Shown here one piece after another: positions 7,621 to 15,397 of a stretch of 34,064 bases of DNA (position 1 is the first letter of the stretch; the number at the start of each line of letters is the position of its first letter). Source of the stretch: Bacteroidota bacterium (GTDB lineage Bacteria; Bacteroidota; Bacteroidia; Sphingobacteriales; Sphingobacteriaceae); the NCBI GenBank assembly GCA_013288485.1, contig JABDBW010000024.1, positions 1-34,064 on the forward strand, in the 5' to 3' direction. The notes beneath the pieces were generated by a model that did no database searches, had not been told where the DNA came from, and was given only the letters and a program-made list of their open reading frames with translations. Made by a program: the position numbers and the translations under genes.

Positions 7621-8658
7621 ATGAAAGCATTAGTTTATCACGGCCCCGGGAAAAAATCATGGGAAGAAAAACCAAAACCGGTAATAGTAAAACCAACGGA
7701 TGCCGTTGTAAAAATTTTGAAAACAACCATTTGCGGAACCGACCTGCATATTATGAAGGGTGATCTTCCTGAGGTTGCCGATGGCAGGATCATAGGCCAC
7801 GAAGGAGTTGGTATTATAGAAGAGATTGGAACTGCTGTAAGCAATTTTAAAACAGGCGACCATGTAATCATATCCTGTGTTACCTCTTGCGGCAAATGTG
7901 CATATTGCAAAAAAGGTATGTATTCGCATTGCGAAGATGGCGGGTGGATATTGGGCTATAAGATAGACGGTACGCAAGCTGAATATGTAAGGATACCTCA
8001 TGCAGATAATAGCCTTTACCCCATCCCTGCAGGCTCTGACGAAGAAGCGCTGGTAATGCTGAGCGATATTTTACCAACGGGTTTTGAGTGCGGTGTTTTA
8101 AACGGACAAGTAAAACCCGGTGACATTGTAGCCATTGTTGGCTCTGGGCCAATTGGTATTGCGGCGTTACTTACCGCTCAATTTTATACACCCGCAGAAA
8201 TAATCATGATAGATCAGGATGAAAACCGCCTGGATGTTGCGAAAACTTTCGGGGCAACGCATATTATTAACAGCGCTAAGGATGACGCGATTAAAAAAAT
8301 TAAGAGCCTTACAAACGGCAGAGGTGTAGATGTTGCCATTGAAGCAGTTGGCATACCTGCAACATTTGAGTTATGCCAGGAAATTATCGCTCCCGGCGGC
8401 CATATTGCCAATATAGGTGTTCATGGAAAAAGTGTAACGCTTCACCTTGAAAAACTTTGGTCAAGTAACATTACTATAACTACCCGGTTGGTCGATACCG
8501 TTACAACACCTTTATTGCTAAAAACAGTGCAGGCAAAAAAAATAGAGCCAAAAAAATTGATCACACATCATTTTAAACTGGATCAGATCATTGAGGCGTA
8601 CGATACATTTGGAAACGCTGCAAAAGAAAAAGCATTAAAAGTAATACTGGAAAATTAA
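7621..8658 (+). CDS. Zinc-dependent alcohol dehydrogenase
   Basis: This 345-aa medium-chain dehydrogenase/reductase has catalytic zinc ligands C38 (TICGTD) and H60-E61 (GHEG). The structural zinc cysteines are C90, C93, C96 and C104 (CGKCAYCKKGMYSHC), and a Rossmann loop VGSGPIG lies near 173-179, followed by an acidic strand (MIDQDEN) favouring NAD(H). It resembles the isopropanol/2,3-butanediol-type secondary alcohol dehydrogenase branch; the substrate is not determined. It is the first gene of the operon at 7621-11347, directly behind the double-operator promoter. This suggests NADH reoxidation by alcohol formation at low O2, in line with the CoA-transferase-family gene downstream. Confidence 0.92.
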   Translation: MKALVYHGPGKKSWEEKPKPVIVKPTDAVVKILKTTICGTDLHIMKGDLPEVADGRIIGHEGVGIIEEIGTAVSNFKTGDHVIISCVTSCGKCAYCKKGMYSHCEDGGWILGYKIDGTQAEYVRIPHADNSLYPIPAGSDEEALVMLSDILPTGFECGVLNGQVKPGDIVAIVGSGPIGIAALLTAQFYTPAEIIMIDQDENRLDVAKTFGATHIINSAKDDAIKKIKSLTNGRGVDVAIEAVGIPATFELCQEIIAPGGHIANIGVHGKSVTLHLEKLWSSNITITTRLVDTVTTPLLLKTVQAKKIEPKKLITHHFKLDQIIEAYDTFGNAAKEKALKVILEN

Positions 8659-8661
8659 AGA

Positions 8662-8718
8662 ATGGCTAATAAAAATGATATTCCATTTATAGATGGTCCA
8701 CAATTTTTAAGATCATGA
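8662..8718 (+). CDS. 18-aa small ORF, possibly translationally coupled leader
   Basis: An ATG 3 nt after the alcohol dehydrogenase stop, preceded by AAAG, opens an 18-codon frame (MANKNDIPFIDGPQFLRS). Its TGA overlaps the ATG of the next gene (ATGA at 8715-8718). Such overlap is typical of translational coupling. It could also be the lost N-terminus of the following gene after a frame change. There is no family evidence. Confidence 0.25.
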   Translation: MANKNDIPFIDGPQFLRS

Positions 8719-9158
8719 ACAAGGCAAATGAAAATGATAAGTTGGGGGATGAAATACAGGAGCTTTACATTATTGTAAATCATTGGATATCAGACGTAGG
8801 CTTTATACAGGATGAAATAAATTTCCTGTTATATGTTTTAAATAAATACCCGGGATCAAATACATCAACCGGCCAGGAATTGGCAAAGTACAATTTTGAT
8901 AAGACACTTATTCAACTTAACGCCGATATCCCTGGTCTTATAAACGAAATACGCGACTATTTAAAATTGCTTGAAACCACAGTAAAAGATCCGGGAAAAG
9001 ATATTAACATCACTTTATTAGAAGCATTTTCGAGCACTTATGAACGGGTGCAAACATTATTGGCAGCTGTTAAATCGGTAAAAAAACAATTATTTGCCTG
9101 TACAGAACAAATTATGAAAACTGAAAAAGCATCTGCTAAAATGAAAATAATAAAGTGA
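8715..9158 (+). CDS. Hypothetical helical protein in the anaerobic operon
   Basis: This 147-aa, almost wholly alpha-helical, charged protein has no signal peptide, membrane segment, cysteine motif or recognised catalytic residues. Heptad-like stretches lie at about 8-45 and 70-130 (...ISDVGFIQDEINFLLYVLN...), suggesting a helical bundle or coiled coil. It sits between alcohol dehydrogenase and CoA hydrolase/transferase (gaps of 56 and 27 nt) and is probably co-transcribed from the promoter at 7521-7585. I do not recognise a family. Confidence 0.65.
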   Translation: MNKANENDKLGDEIQELYIIVNHWISDVGFIQDEINFLLYVLNKYPGSNTSTGQELAKYNFDKTLIQLNADIPGLINEIRDYLKLLETTVKDPGKDINITLLEAFSSTYERVQTLLAAVKSVKKQLFACTEQIMKTEKASAKMKIIK

Positions 9159-9185
9159 GCATTTGTGTAAAATAACAAACCAAAC

Positions 9186-10472
9186 GTGATGAATTATACA
9201 AATTTCATTTCTGCTGATGAAGCGGTAAAATATATTAAACAAGGAAACCGTGTTTTTATTCATGGCGGCGCGGCAACGCCCGCTTGCCTGGTAGAGGCAA
9301 TGCAAAGACGATACAATGAACTTAGCGATGTAGAACTGGTAAGCATTACCACACTCGGCGATGTTAATTTTGATAACCCCCGGCACAGGAAGTCGTTTTT
9401 TTTTAATTCGCTTTTTGTGTCGGCGGCAACCAGGGATGTAGCAAATAGTGACGATGGCGATTATGTACCTATCTTTTTAAGCCAGATACCTCAACTTTTC
9501 AGACAAAATATATTGCCCATTGATGTAGCGCTTATACAGGTTTCGCCACCCGATATGCATGGTTATTGTTCATTAGGCACATCGGTTGATATTGCACGGG
9601 CCGCTGTTGATATGGCCAAATATGTAATTGCACAGGTGAATCCTTTAATGCCCCGCACACATGGAGATAGTTTTGTACATATTAACAAAATTAACGCGAT
9701 TGTTGAACATACATCCGAATTGCCTGAAGTTGACTACGCGTTTAAAACCGATGCTGCGGTAGAAAAAATTGGCCGTAATATCGCCTCGCTGGTTGAGGAC
9801 GGTGCGACCCTGCAATTAGGTATTGGCAGTATTCCCGACCAGGTTCTGAAAAATTTAACCAATCATAAAAACCTGGGGCTGCATACCGAAATGTTTTCTG
9901 ACGGGGTTATGCCCCTGTTGGAAAGCGGGGTTATTAATAATAGCAAAAAAACACTGAACGTTGGCAAGTCGGTAACTTCATTTATAACCGGCACCCGCAA
10001 ATTATACGACTTTGTAAATGATAACCCCGGCATAAGGGTTATGGATATAAGCTATGTAAACGACACTAGCGTAATCAGGCAAAACCCTAAGGCTACCGCT
10101 ATAAACAGTGCTATCGAAATTGACCTTACCGGGCAGGTATGCTCCGATTCAATTGGCACTTACCAATTTTCGGGAATAGGCGGCCAGATGGATTTTATCA
10201 GGGGTGCTTCTTTATCAGAAGGGGGTAAACCCATTATCGCTTTACCGTCGCAAACAAGCAAAGGTATCAGCCGAATAGTTCCTTTTTTAAAGCAGGGGGC
10301 GGGAGTTGTAACCACCAGGGGACATGTACACTGGGTAATAACAGAATATGGCATGGTTGACCTTTTTGGGAAAAATTTAAAACAAAGGGCTAAAGCATTG
10401 ATCGGAATAGCGCATCCCAATCACCAGGAAATGTTGGAGAGGTCATTTTTTGAACGATTTGAAAAAGTATAA
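9186..10472 (+). CDS. Acetyl-CoA hydrolase/transferase family (4-hydroxybutyrate/acetate CoA-transferase-like)
   Basis: This 428-aa family-I CoA-transferase-like enzyme has two parallel alpha/beta domains. LHTEMFSDG places the catalytic glutamate at E235, as in 4-hydroxybutyrate CoA-transferase (E238). EIDLTGQVCSDSIG (311-324) and SGIGGQMDFIRGA (329-341) form the CoA-binding loops. It moves CoA between acyl-CoA and acetate or another short acid, or hydrolyses acetyl-CoA. Next to alcohol dehydrogenase this points to fermentative overflow or acid reassimilation at low O2. The gene starts MM; the first ATG is used here, the second lies 3 nt on. It is followed after 14 nt by the USP gene. Confidence 0.9.
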   Translation: MMNYTNFISADEAVKYIKQGNRVFIHGGAATPACLVEAMQRRYNELSDVELVSITTLGDVNFDNPRHRKSFFFNSLFVSAATRDVANSDDGDYVPIFLSQIPQLFRQNILPIDVALIQVSPPDMHGYCSLGTSVDIARAAVDMAKYVIAQVNPLMPRTHGDSFVHINKINAIVEHTSELPEVDYAFKTDAAVEKIGRNIASLVEDGATLQLGIGSIPDQVLKNLTNHKNLGLHTEMFSDGVMPLLESGVINNSKKTLNVGKSVTSFITGTRKLYDFVNDNPGIRVMDISYVNDTSVIRQNPKATAINSAIEIDLTGQVCSDSIGTYQFSGIGGQMDFIRGASLSEGGKPIIALPSQTSKGISRIVPFLKQGAGVVTTRGHVHWVITEYGMVDLFGKNLKQRAKALIGIAHPNHQEMLERSFFERFEKV

Positions 10473-10486
10473 TAACCAATTTACTA

Positions 10487-11347
10487 ATGAGAACGATATT
10501 GGTATTAACCGATTTTTCAGTGAGTGCGGATCATGCGGCGCATTACGCTTTAAAATTAGCGCAAAAGGTTGAGGCCGATTTAATGTTATGCAATATTTTT
10601 CCGGCATCGTCCCGAAAATCGCTGCCTGCAAAACACGGCATACTCTTTGGAAATTATCAATTAAACGAGGGGGATAACACTAAAGATCTGAGCGGGTTAG
10701 CCGACCGCTTAAACAAACAGTTAGACATTGATGCGGGTTACAGGCCGGAAATAAGTTATTGCAGCAGATCCGGGCCTGTAGGCGATACAGTTAACGAAAT
10801 TGCAGCAAGTTGCAATGCCTTAATGGTAGTAATAAGCAGGCATGGCAATCATGAACTAAATTCGCTTTTAATAAGAAACCACACCCGCGATATTATTGAA
10901 AAAGCACAATGCCCTGTGTTGATCGTACCCTACCAGGCTAAGTTTGTTGATTTTAAAAAAATAGCTTTCGCCACCGACCTGGCCAGCAGCAGCATAGATG
11001 CCCTGCATAGCTTATCCATATTTGCTAAATACTTTAATTCTAAAATATTAATTACGCACGTTTCTCCCGAGAACTTAAGTTATAGAGAAGAATTATCTAT
11101 TATCGACCAGTTTCGCGAACAGGTTTCATCAGTTATAACCTATCCGGCAATTGATTACCGGGAAATTAAAAGCAAAAGCGTGGTAAAAGGGCTCGATTGG
11201 TTATCAGACCATACAGATATTGATATGATTGTTTTAATACACCGGAAAAGAAATTTCTTTCAAAGGATATTAGAGGCGAGTGTAACCCAGGAAGTTGCCG
11301 GCTATTTAAGTATGCCTATGCTGGTTTTTCCGCATTCAAATGTGTAA
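10487..11347 (+). CDS. Universal stress protein, two UspA domains
   Basis: This 286-aa cytoplasmic tandem USP has domain 1 at residues 1-148 (start MRTILVLTDFSVSADHA, end CPVLIVPYQ) and domain 2 at 153-286 (FKKIAFATDLASSSIDAL, end MPMLVFPHS). Both domains keep the first-strand aspartate. The G-x2-G-x9-G[S/T] nucleotide loop is only partly recognisable, so ATP binding is uncertain. USPs are commonly induced at low O2 in bacteria. As last gene of the alcohol dehydrogenase operon it should share the FNR-like promoter at 7521. It is the intact relative of the fragments at 1-50 and 134-820. Confidence 0.9.
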   Translation: MRTILVLTDFSVSADHAAHYALKLAQKVEADLMLCNIFPASSRKSLPAKHGILFGNYQLNEGDNTKDLSGLADRLNKQLDIDAGYRPEISYCSRSGPVGDTVNEIAASCNALMVVISRHGNHELNSLLIRNHTRDIIEKAQCPVLIVPYQAKFVDFKKIAFATDLASSSIDALHSLSIFAKYFNSKILITHVSPENLSYREELSIIDQFREQVSSVITYPAIDYREIKSKSVVKGLDWLSDHTDIDMIVLIHRKRNFFQRILEASVTQEVAGYLSMPMLVFPHSNV

Positions 11348-11459
11348 AGGTCGCTCCCGGTGTTTTAATTGTGGCTATTTAACAAGATATTAAAAGCATA
11401 AATATTTCAAACAGCGCACAATTTCCTAACAAACAATAGCCATCTATCTAACCTCATAA

Positions 11460-11524
11460 CGTAACAGATCATTTTTTTTAGTGACCTGCGTCATATACCA
11501 GCCGCCGTGGCAGCTGTAATTTAG
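11460..11524 (+). promoter_or_regulatory. FNR/CRP-type promoter of the cytochrome-barrel operon
   Basis: TGACCTGCGTCA lies at 11482-11493. A weaker site with one good ATCA half is at 11460-11471, again 22 bp upstream. After 23 bp comes TAATTTAG at 11517-11524 (5 of 6 fixed bases of TAnnTTTG), with its first T again 29.5 bp from the operator centre. The remainder of the 222-bp gap before 11570 shows no gene. Confidence 0.65.
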
Positions 11525-11569
11525 CCCCCGGTAAACAAATTAAATTAACAACAATAATAATTTTCAATT

Positions 11570-12922
11570 ATGAAACTAAACAGAACATTCTGGATAATAT
11601 CAACGATGGTTTGTATTATGGGATATGCCGTAAGTTGCACAAAAAAGGATCAGGTTATTCTTAATAATGTAACACCCAGCACATCAGTTTTAGCATCCTA
11701 TAAAACAACCACAGCGCCAACGATAGACGGTGTAATAGATGATATATGGAACAACGCGGCAAAATTACAGGTTACTGCGGTAGTACCGAACCCCGGTAAT
11801 GGAACTTTTGAGGGGTACATTGGGTTAGGTTATAATGTAACCATGCGCTCCATGTATGATGCTAATAACGTGTATTTTTTAGTGGAGTGGAACGACCCCG
11901 ATAAAAGTATGTTGAACACGCCGGTAACCTATAATCCCACCACTAAATTGTGGGCAAGGCAAGCCAGCAGTTTCACATTTGATGTGAACGGAAATATTAC
12001 AACTATTCCGTTTAACGAAGATAAATTCGGATTTCAATGGAACATCAACAACTCTGTTGCGCTTTTTGCTTCGCAGAGCTGTTATGCTACCTGCCATTTA
12101 AACCCGGCTACCGACTCGCTTAACAACCATGTAAACCCGCCGGTTTTGGTAACTGTGCCTGCAAGGGCTGGAGGAAACCACTTTACTAACGGGCCTTTGG
12201 AAAAAGCCGACCTTTGGCATATACATTTAATGCAGGACCAGGTTTATGGTTATGCTGATGATGATTATATAGATTATGCAGGCGGGCAATTAAACGCGAA
12301 CGGCCGCCATTCAGACGGTGCTGTAGTTACTTCTACTACAAACGGTGTTCCGGCCTACTCAACCGTACCGGGATCTGTTACCAATACACAAACCTTAAAA
12401 ATAACCGGTACTACCACTTCTGTTACCGTACCCGCATGGGTGGTTAAGGGCCAAACTAACGGTTATGCTTTAATAACTACCAGTATAACAGCCGGTCAAA
12501 GTGTTGCAACCCTTCCGGGCGTAACCGCTACTGATGGCACCCCGGCACTGTTGGTTACTGCTGTGGATGCAAATGGCGTACTCACCTTATCTGACGCTTC
12601 AAAGATCGACCCAACAGCTACAACCGATTACAATACAGTGTTTGACGCGAATGGCAATATTACCGGGGTTAACGCAAAAGCCATCCCCGGATTGATTATG
12701 CAAAAGTACCAGGGAAGCCGCGGCGATATTGCCTTCAAGGCAGTTTACACTGGATCAGGATGGATATTAGAGTTGAAAAGGGCATTAAAAACAGGTGATC
12801 TCTTATTGCAGGATGTTGATTTCTCCTCATTAAGCGATGTGAACTTTGGGATCGCGGTATTTAATAAAGCCAATACCGCACACGCAATTGTGCCGGGCTT
12901 AACATTACACTTTCAGAAATAA
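11570..12922 (+). CDS. Lipoprotein cytochrome with ethylbenzene-dehydrogenase-type haem domain
   Basis: This 450-aa protein has a lipoprotein signal peptide (YAVSC, lipid Cys23), so it is anchored in the periplasm or on the outer membrane. TIDGVIDDIWNNAAKL (51-66) is the opening of the EB_dh (haem-b gamma-subunit) beta-sandwich seen in DMSO-reductase type-II enzymes and in cytochrome fusions. An unusual c-haem motif C171-x3-C175-H176 (SCYATCH) lies inside it. A Thr/Val-rich stretch at about 265-350 looks like an inserted beta domain. No molybdopterin partner is encoded nearby. First gene of a four-gene operon (gaps 39, 11 and 81 nt) with an FNR-like promoter, it is likely an electron-transfer protein; donor and acceptor are unknown. 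Confidence 0.75.
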   Translation: MKLNRTFWIISTMVCIMGYAVSCTKKDQVILNNVTPSTSVLASYKTTTAPTIDGVIDDIWNNAAKLQVTAVVPNPGNGTFEGYIGLGYNVTMRSMYDANNVYFLVEWNDPDKSMLNTPVTYNPTTKLWARQASSFTFDVNGNITTIPFNEDKFGFQWNINNSVALFASQSCYATCHLNPATDSLNNHVNPPVLVTVPARAGGNHFTNGPLEKADLWHIHLMQDQVYGYADDDYIDYAGGQLNANGRHSDGAVVTSTTNGVPAYSTVPGSVTNTQTLKITGTTTSVTVPAWVVKGQTNGYALITTSITAGQSVATLPGVTATDGTPALLVTAVDANGVLTLSDASKIDPTATTDYNTVFDANGNITGVNAKAIPGLIMQKYQGSRGDIAFKAVYTGSGWILELKRALKTGDLLLQDVDFSSLSDVNFGIAVFNKANTAHAIVPGLTLHFQK

Positions 12923-12961
12923 ATAACCGACCTGTTCTTATAGCACTTAAAATCAAAGATC

Positions 12962-13360
12962 ATGTCAAGAAAATACACCATAGCAGCGTTGATCGTAATT
13001 GCACAATTGCTGTTTATTACAATTAGTTGTACAAAAACTACAACGGTTTTGATAGACAACTCACCGGCCATTACAACAGCGGTTAGTTTTTCAAAAGATA
13101 TACAGCCCATATTAACAAAAAGCTGTGCGCTAAGCGGATGTCATAACGGAGCAATTGCCCCTGATCTATCTGCTGCAAATGCTTACACTTCGCTGGAAAG
13201 CGGGAACTTTCTTAATACCGCCACCCCCGAAACCAGCGAAGTGTATTTATGGCTAACCGGTAAACGCGCGATAGCGATGCCGGCCGGGGCCTCAAATAAC
13301 CCATCAAATATTAACGCATTAATGCTTGCCTGGATAAAACAAGGCGCTAAAAACAATTAA
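12962..13360 (+). CDS. Small c-type cytochrome lipoprotein with CX4CH motif
   Basis: This 132-aa lipoprotein (ITISC, lipid Cys23) has a domain opening SFSKDIQPILTKSC, typical of a small cytochrome family in Bacteroidota and planctomycetes. The haem site is C55-x4-C60-H61 (CALSGCH), two residues longer than the usual CXXCH. A later PAGASNN segment may give the distal ligand region. It lies between the EB_dh-like cytochrome and the barrel gene, so it probably passes electrons near the outer membrane. Attachment of haem to CX4CH is inference from the family. Confidence 0.78.
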   Translation: MSRKYTIAALIVIAQLLFITISCTKTTTVLIDNSPAITTAVSFSKDIQPILTKSCALSGCHNGAIAPDLSAANAYTSLESGNFLNTATPETSEVYLWLTGKRAIAMPAGASNNPSNINALMLAWIKQGAKNN

Positions 13361-13371
13361 AAAGGGAACTC

Positions 13372-14424
13372 ATGAAGAAACAAAATATTTATTCACCAGC
13401 CATTCCGGTTTTTGCAAGGGTATGCTTATTAATTGCACTCTGCAGCAGCGTGGGTAGTGTAATAGCACAGGATACAAAAGCTAAACCTGTTGTTGAAAAG
13501 AAAGCTAAGGTAAAAGATACAGTTGCAACAAAAGATGCTAAGGTTAAGCCTGTTAGTGAAAAGAAAACCAATGTAAAAGATGCCGTGGCCGCAAAAGATA
13601 CAACGGCGGAGGCCCCTGCGGTTAAAAAAATATCCTATATAAAAAATACATTCGAGGGGAATTATTTAATAGACGAACAAACCGTAATGGTGCCTATTAA
13701 AGGAACTTTTGAATTTGATATACAACACAGGTTTGGTACAGTAGAGCATGGCACTACCGATTTGTTTGGCATTTTTGCCAGTGCGAAAATGCGCCTTGGT
13801 TTCAGTTATGTACCTGTTAGCAATTTACAGGTTGGATTTGGGGCAACCAATGAAAAAATGCAGGTCGACTGGAATTTAAAATATGCTTTACTAAAACAAA
13901 CAAAAGACGGCTCGATGCCCATAAGTGTTACCTATTACGGAGACGCCGCTATGGACACCCGGAAAAAAGATAATACAACACTGTTTGTAACCACTTCTGA
14001 CCGGTTTAGTTTTTTTAACCAGCTTATTATTGCCAGGAAGTTTAGCGATAAGCTTTCATTAGAAGTAAGCCCTAATGTCTCGCACTTTAACAACCTGCAA
14101 GGGTACCAGGATGCGTCAGGCAATGTACTGCCTATATTGAAGAACGATAATTTTGCTGTCGCCTTTTCAGGCAGGTATAAAATATCGGATGAATCGGCCC
14201 TTATTGCCAGTTACGCTCAGCCCCTTACTCAAAATCCGGCGAATAACCCCCGCCCCGGTATCAGTTTTGGTATAGAAATGAAAACCAGTGGGCACGATTT
14301 TGAAATATTTGTAGGTAACTATAGTTCATTGATCCCACAGAACAATTATATATACAATCAAAACGATTTCAATAAGGGACAGTTTTTGATTGGTTTTAAT
14401 ATATCACGACTTTGGAATTTTTAA
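13372..14424 (+). CDS. DUF5777-like outer-membrane beta-barrel protein
   Basis: This 350-aa protein has a signal peptide (cleavage about A32-Q33), then a Lys/Val-rich linker made of two 21-residue repeats (36-56 and 57-77). A beta-rich domain follows with FEFDIQHRFGTVEHG, FGIFASAKMRLGFSYVP and LQVGFGAT, the pattern of DUF5777, and it ends in a terminal Phe, typical of outer-membrane barrels. DUF5777 proteins tend to be found beside cytochromes. Here the gene is flanked on both sides by c-type cytochromes, so a pore, sheath or anchor for electron transfer through the outer membrane is possible (inference). The start codon follows the previous stop by 11 nt. Confidence 0.78.
   Translation: MKKQNIYSPAIPVFARVCLLIALCSSVGSVIAQDTKAKPVVEKKAKVKDTVATKDAKVKPVSEKKTNVKDAVAAKDTTAEAPAVKKISYIKNTFEGNYLIDEQTVMVPIKGTFEFDIQHRFGTVEHGTTDLFGIFASAKMRLGFSYVPVSNLQVGFGATNEKMQVDWNLKYALLKQTKDGSMPISVTYYGDAAMDTRKKDNTTLFVTTSDRFSFFNQLIIARKFSDKLSLEVSPNVSHFNNLQGYQDASGNVLPILKNDNFAVAFSGRYKISDESALIASYAQPLTQNPANNPRPGISFGIEMKTSGHDFEIFVGNYSSLIPQNNYIYNQNDFNKGQFLIGFNISRLWNF
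13477..13602 (+). repeat. 63-bp tandem repeat, two copies, in the barrel gene linker
   Basis: Two in-frame 63-bp units encode KAKPVVEKKAKVKDTVATKD and KVKPVSEKKTNVKDAVAAKD, each plus one more residue. The linker lies between signal peptide and barrel and could change in length by slippage. Confidence 0.75.
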
Positions 14425-14505
14425 TTAAAAATTTAATTAAGTTTTTAGTTAAAAAATGTATATACCTTTAGTAAATTTTTTAACCCTATTTAAATAAAAA
14501 ACATA

Positions 14506-14913
14506 ATGAAAAGTAAATTATTATTAGCCGTTGCTGTTATAGCTTTAGGAAGTGTTGGACTAGCATTTACAGCTGTACAGCAAACCAAACCCTGGCCCGT
14601 ACCGGATAAAGATGCCAAAGCGGTTAACCCCGTAAAATCAAATGCCGAATCAATAGCAGCCGGCAAGGCGCTGTATACACAGCATTGTTCATCGTGCCAT
14701 GGAAAAAAAGGCTTAGGCGATGGCAGTAAAGCGGCCCAATTAAAAACACAGCCGGAGGATATGTCTCAATCGAAACTACAATCGCAGTCTGACGGCTCTC
14801 TTTTTTATAAGATAAGTGCAGGCCGCGACGATATGCCAAGCTTCAAAAAGAAAATACCCGATGCGGAAGATGTTTGGAGCGTGATAAATTATGTGCGCAC
14901 GTTTAAAAAATAA
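14506..14913 (+). CDS. Monohaem cytochrome c
   Basis: This 135-aa class-I cytochrome c has an N-terminal signal or anchor (residues 1-22), haem motif C61-x2-C64-H65 (HCSSCHGKKGLGDG), probable axial M110 (RDDMPSFKKK) and the C-terminal helix VWSVINYVRTFKK. It is periplasmic or membrane-tethered. It closes the cytochrome-barrel operon and is followed by a strong terminator. The 81-nt gap upstream is AT-rich and could hold a weak promoter. It is a plausible soluble shuttle between the NrfD-type complex encoded downstream and the lipoprotein cytochromes upstream. Confidence 0.9.
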   Translation: MKSKLLLAVAVIALGSVGLAFTAVQQTKPWPVPDKDAKAVNPVKSNAESIAAGKALYTQHCSSCHGKKGLGDGSKAAQLKTQPEDMSQSKLQSQSDGSLFYKISAGRDDMPSFKKKIPDAEDVWSVINYVRTFKK

Positions 14914-14938
14914 TATATAACACCCCGATGATAATAAG

Positions 14939-14969
14939 AGGCCCGGTTAAATTCGGGCCTTTTTTTTTG
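14939..14969 (+). terminator. Rho-independent terminator after the cytochrome operon
   Basis: A 7-bp perfect stem, AGGCCCG (14939-14945) with CGGGCCT (14954-14960), has an 8-nt loop and is followed by a run of ten T residues (14960-14969). Confidence 0.92.
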
Positions 14970-15011
14970 TGCACTAAATTTTAAATGGGTCACAGACCAA
15001 CGTTTCATTTG

Positions 15012-15053
15012 TGACACTAATCATTTTTTTACCTGCCTCAAATCATAGTTTCA
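15012..15053 (+). promoter_or_regulatory. Weaker FNR/CRP-type promoter of the ferredoxin-NrfD operon
   Basis: A single TGACACTAATCA site at 15012-15023 is followed after 22 bp by TAGTTTCA (15046-15053), which keeps 4 of 6 fixed bases of TAnnTTTG and is 1 bp closer than in the other modules. No second palindrome 22 bp upstream. Likely a weaker member of the same regulon. Confidence 0.45.
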
Positions 15054-15102
15054 TGCCGCTTATCGGGATAGATTTACACTTAAATAAAGAGTAAATTAAT
15101 TT

Positions 15103-15372
15103 ATGGATAAGAATCAGGAAATAACTCAACCACATTCACCAACCCGAAGAAAATTTGTTTGGGGAGTTGGTGCATTATCAGCCATTACAGCTATTGGTAC
15201 TGTTTTCGGCCTGCCTTTTTTTTCCAAAAAGGGCATGAAACCTGCGAACGTTAAAACAATGATTAAAATGCTGACTGAAGATGGCCGGCTCGTAGAGATC
15301 GATCAATCATTAATAACTGCCAGCAAGAAAAAGGTGACCAACAGGGAACTGCAAAACTGGATCAAAAAATAA
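15103..15372 (+). CDS. Small Tat-signal protein of the ferredoxin-NrfD complex
   Basis: This 89-aa protein has a twin-arginine signal (SPTRRKFVWGVG, R15-R16) and a hydrophobic segment to about residue 40, so it is exported or anchored by Tat although it has no cysteine or visible cofactor motif. Residues 53-68 (IKMLTEDGRLVEIDQS) match a stretch just after the signal of the next gene product (VKLLSVDGEVIEVDEA), so the two share a small domain. Tat export suggests it may travel with the folded ferredoxin or act as an assembly or subunit protein. It is first in a four-gene operon and its function is not recognised. Confidence 0.75.
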   Translation: MDKNQEITQPHSPTRRKFVWGVGALSAITAIGTVFGLPFFSKKGMKPANVKTMIKMLTEDGRLVEIDQSLITASKKKVTNRELQNWIKK

Positions 15373-15397
15373 ATACGCATCTAATAAAATAATTGAG

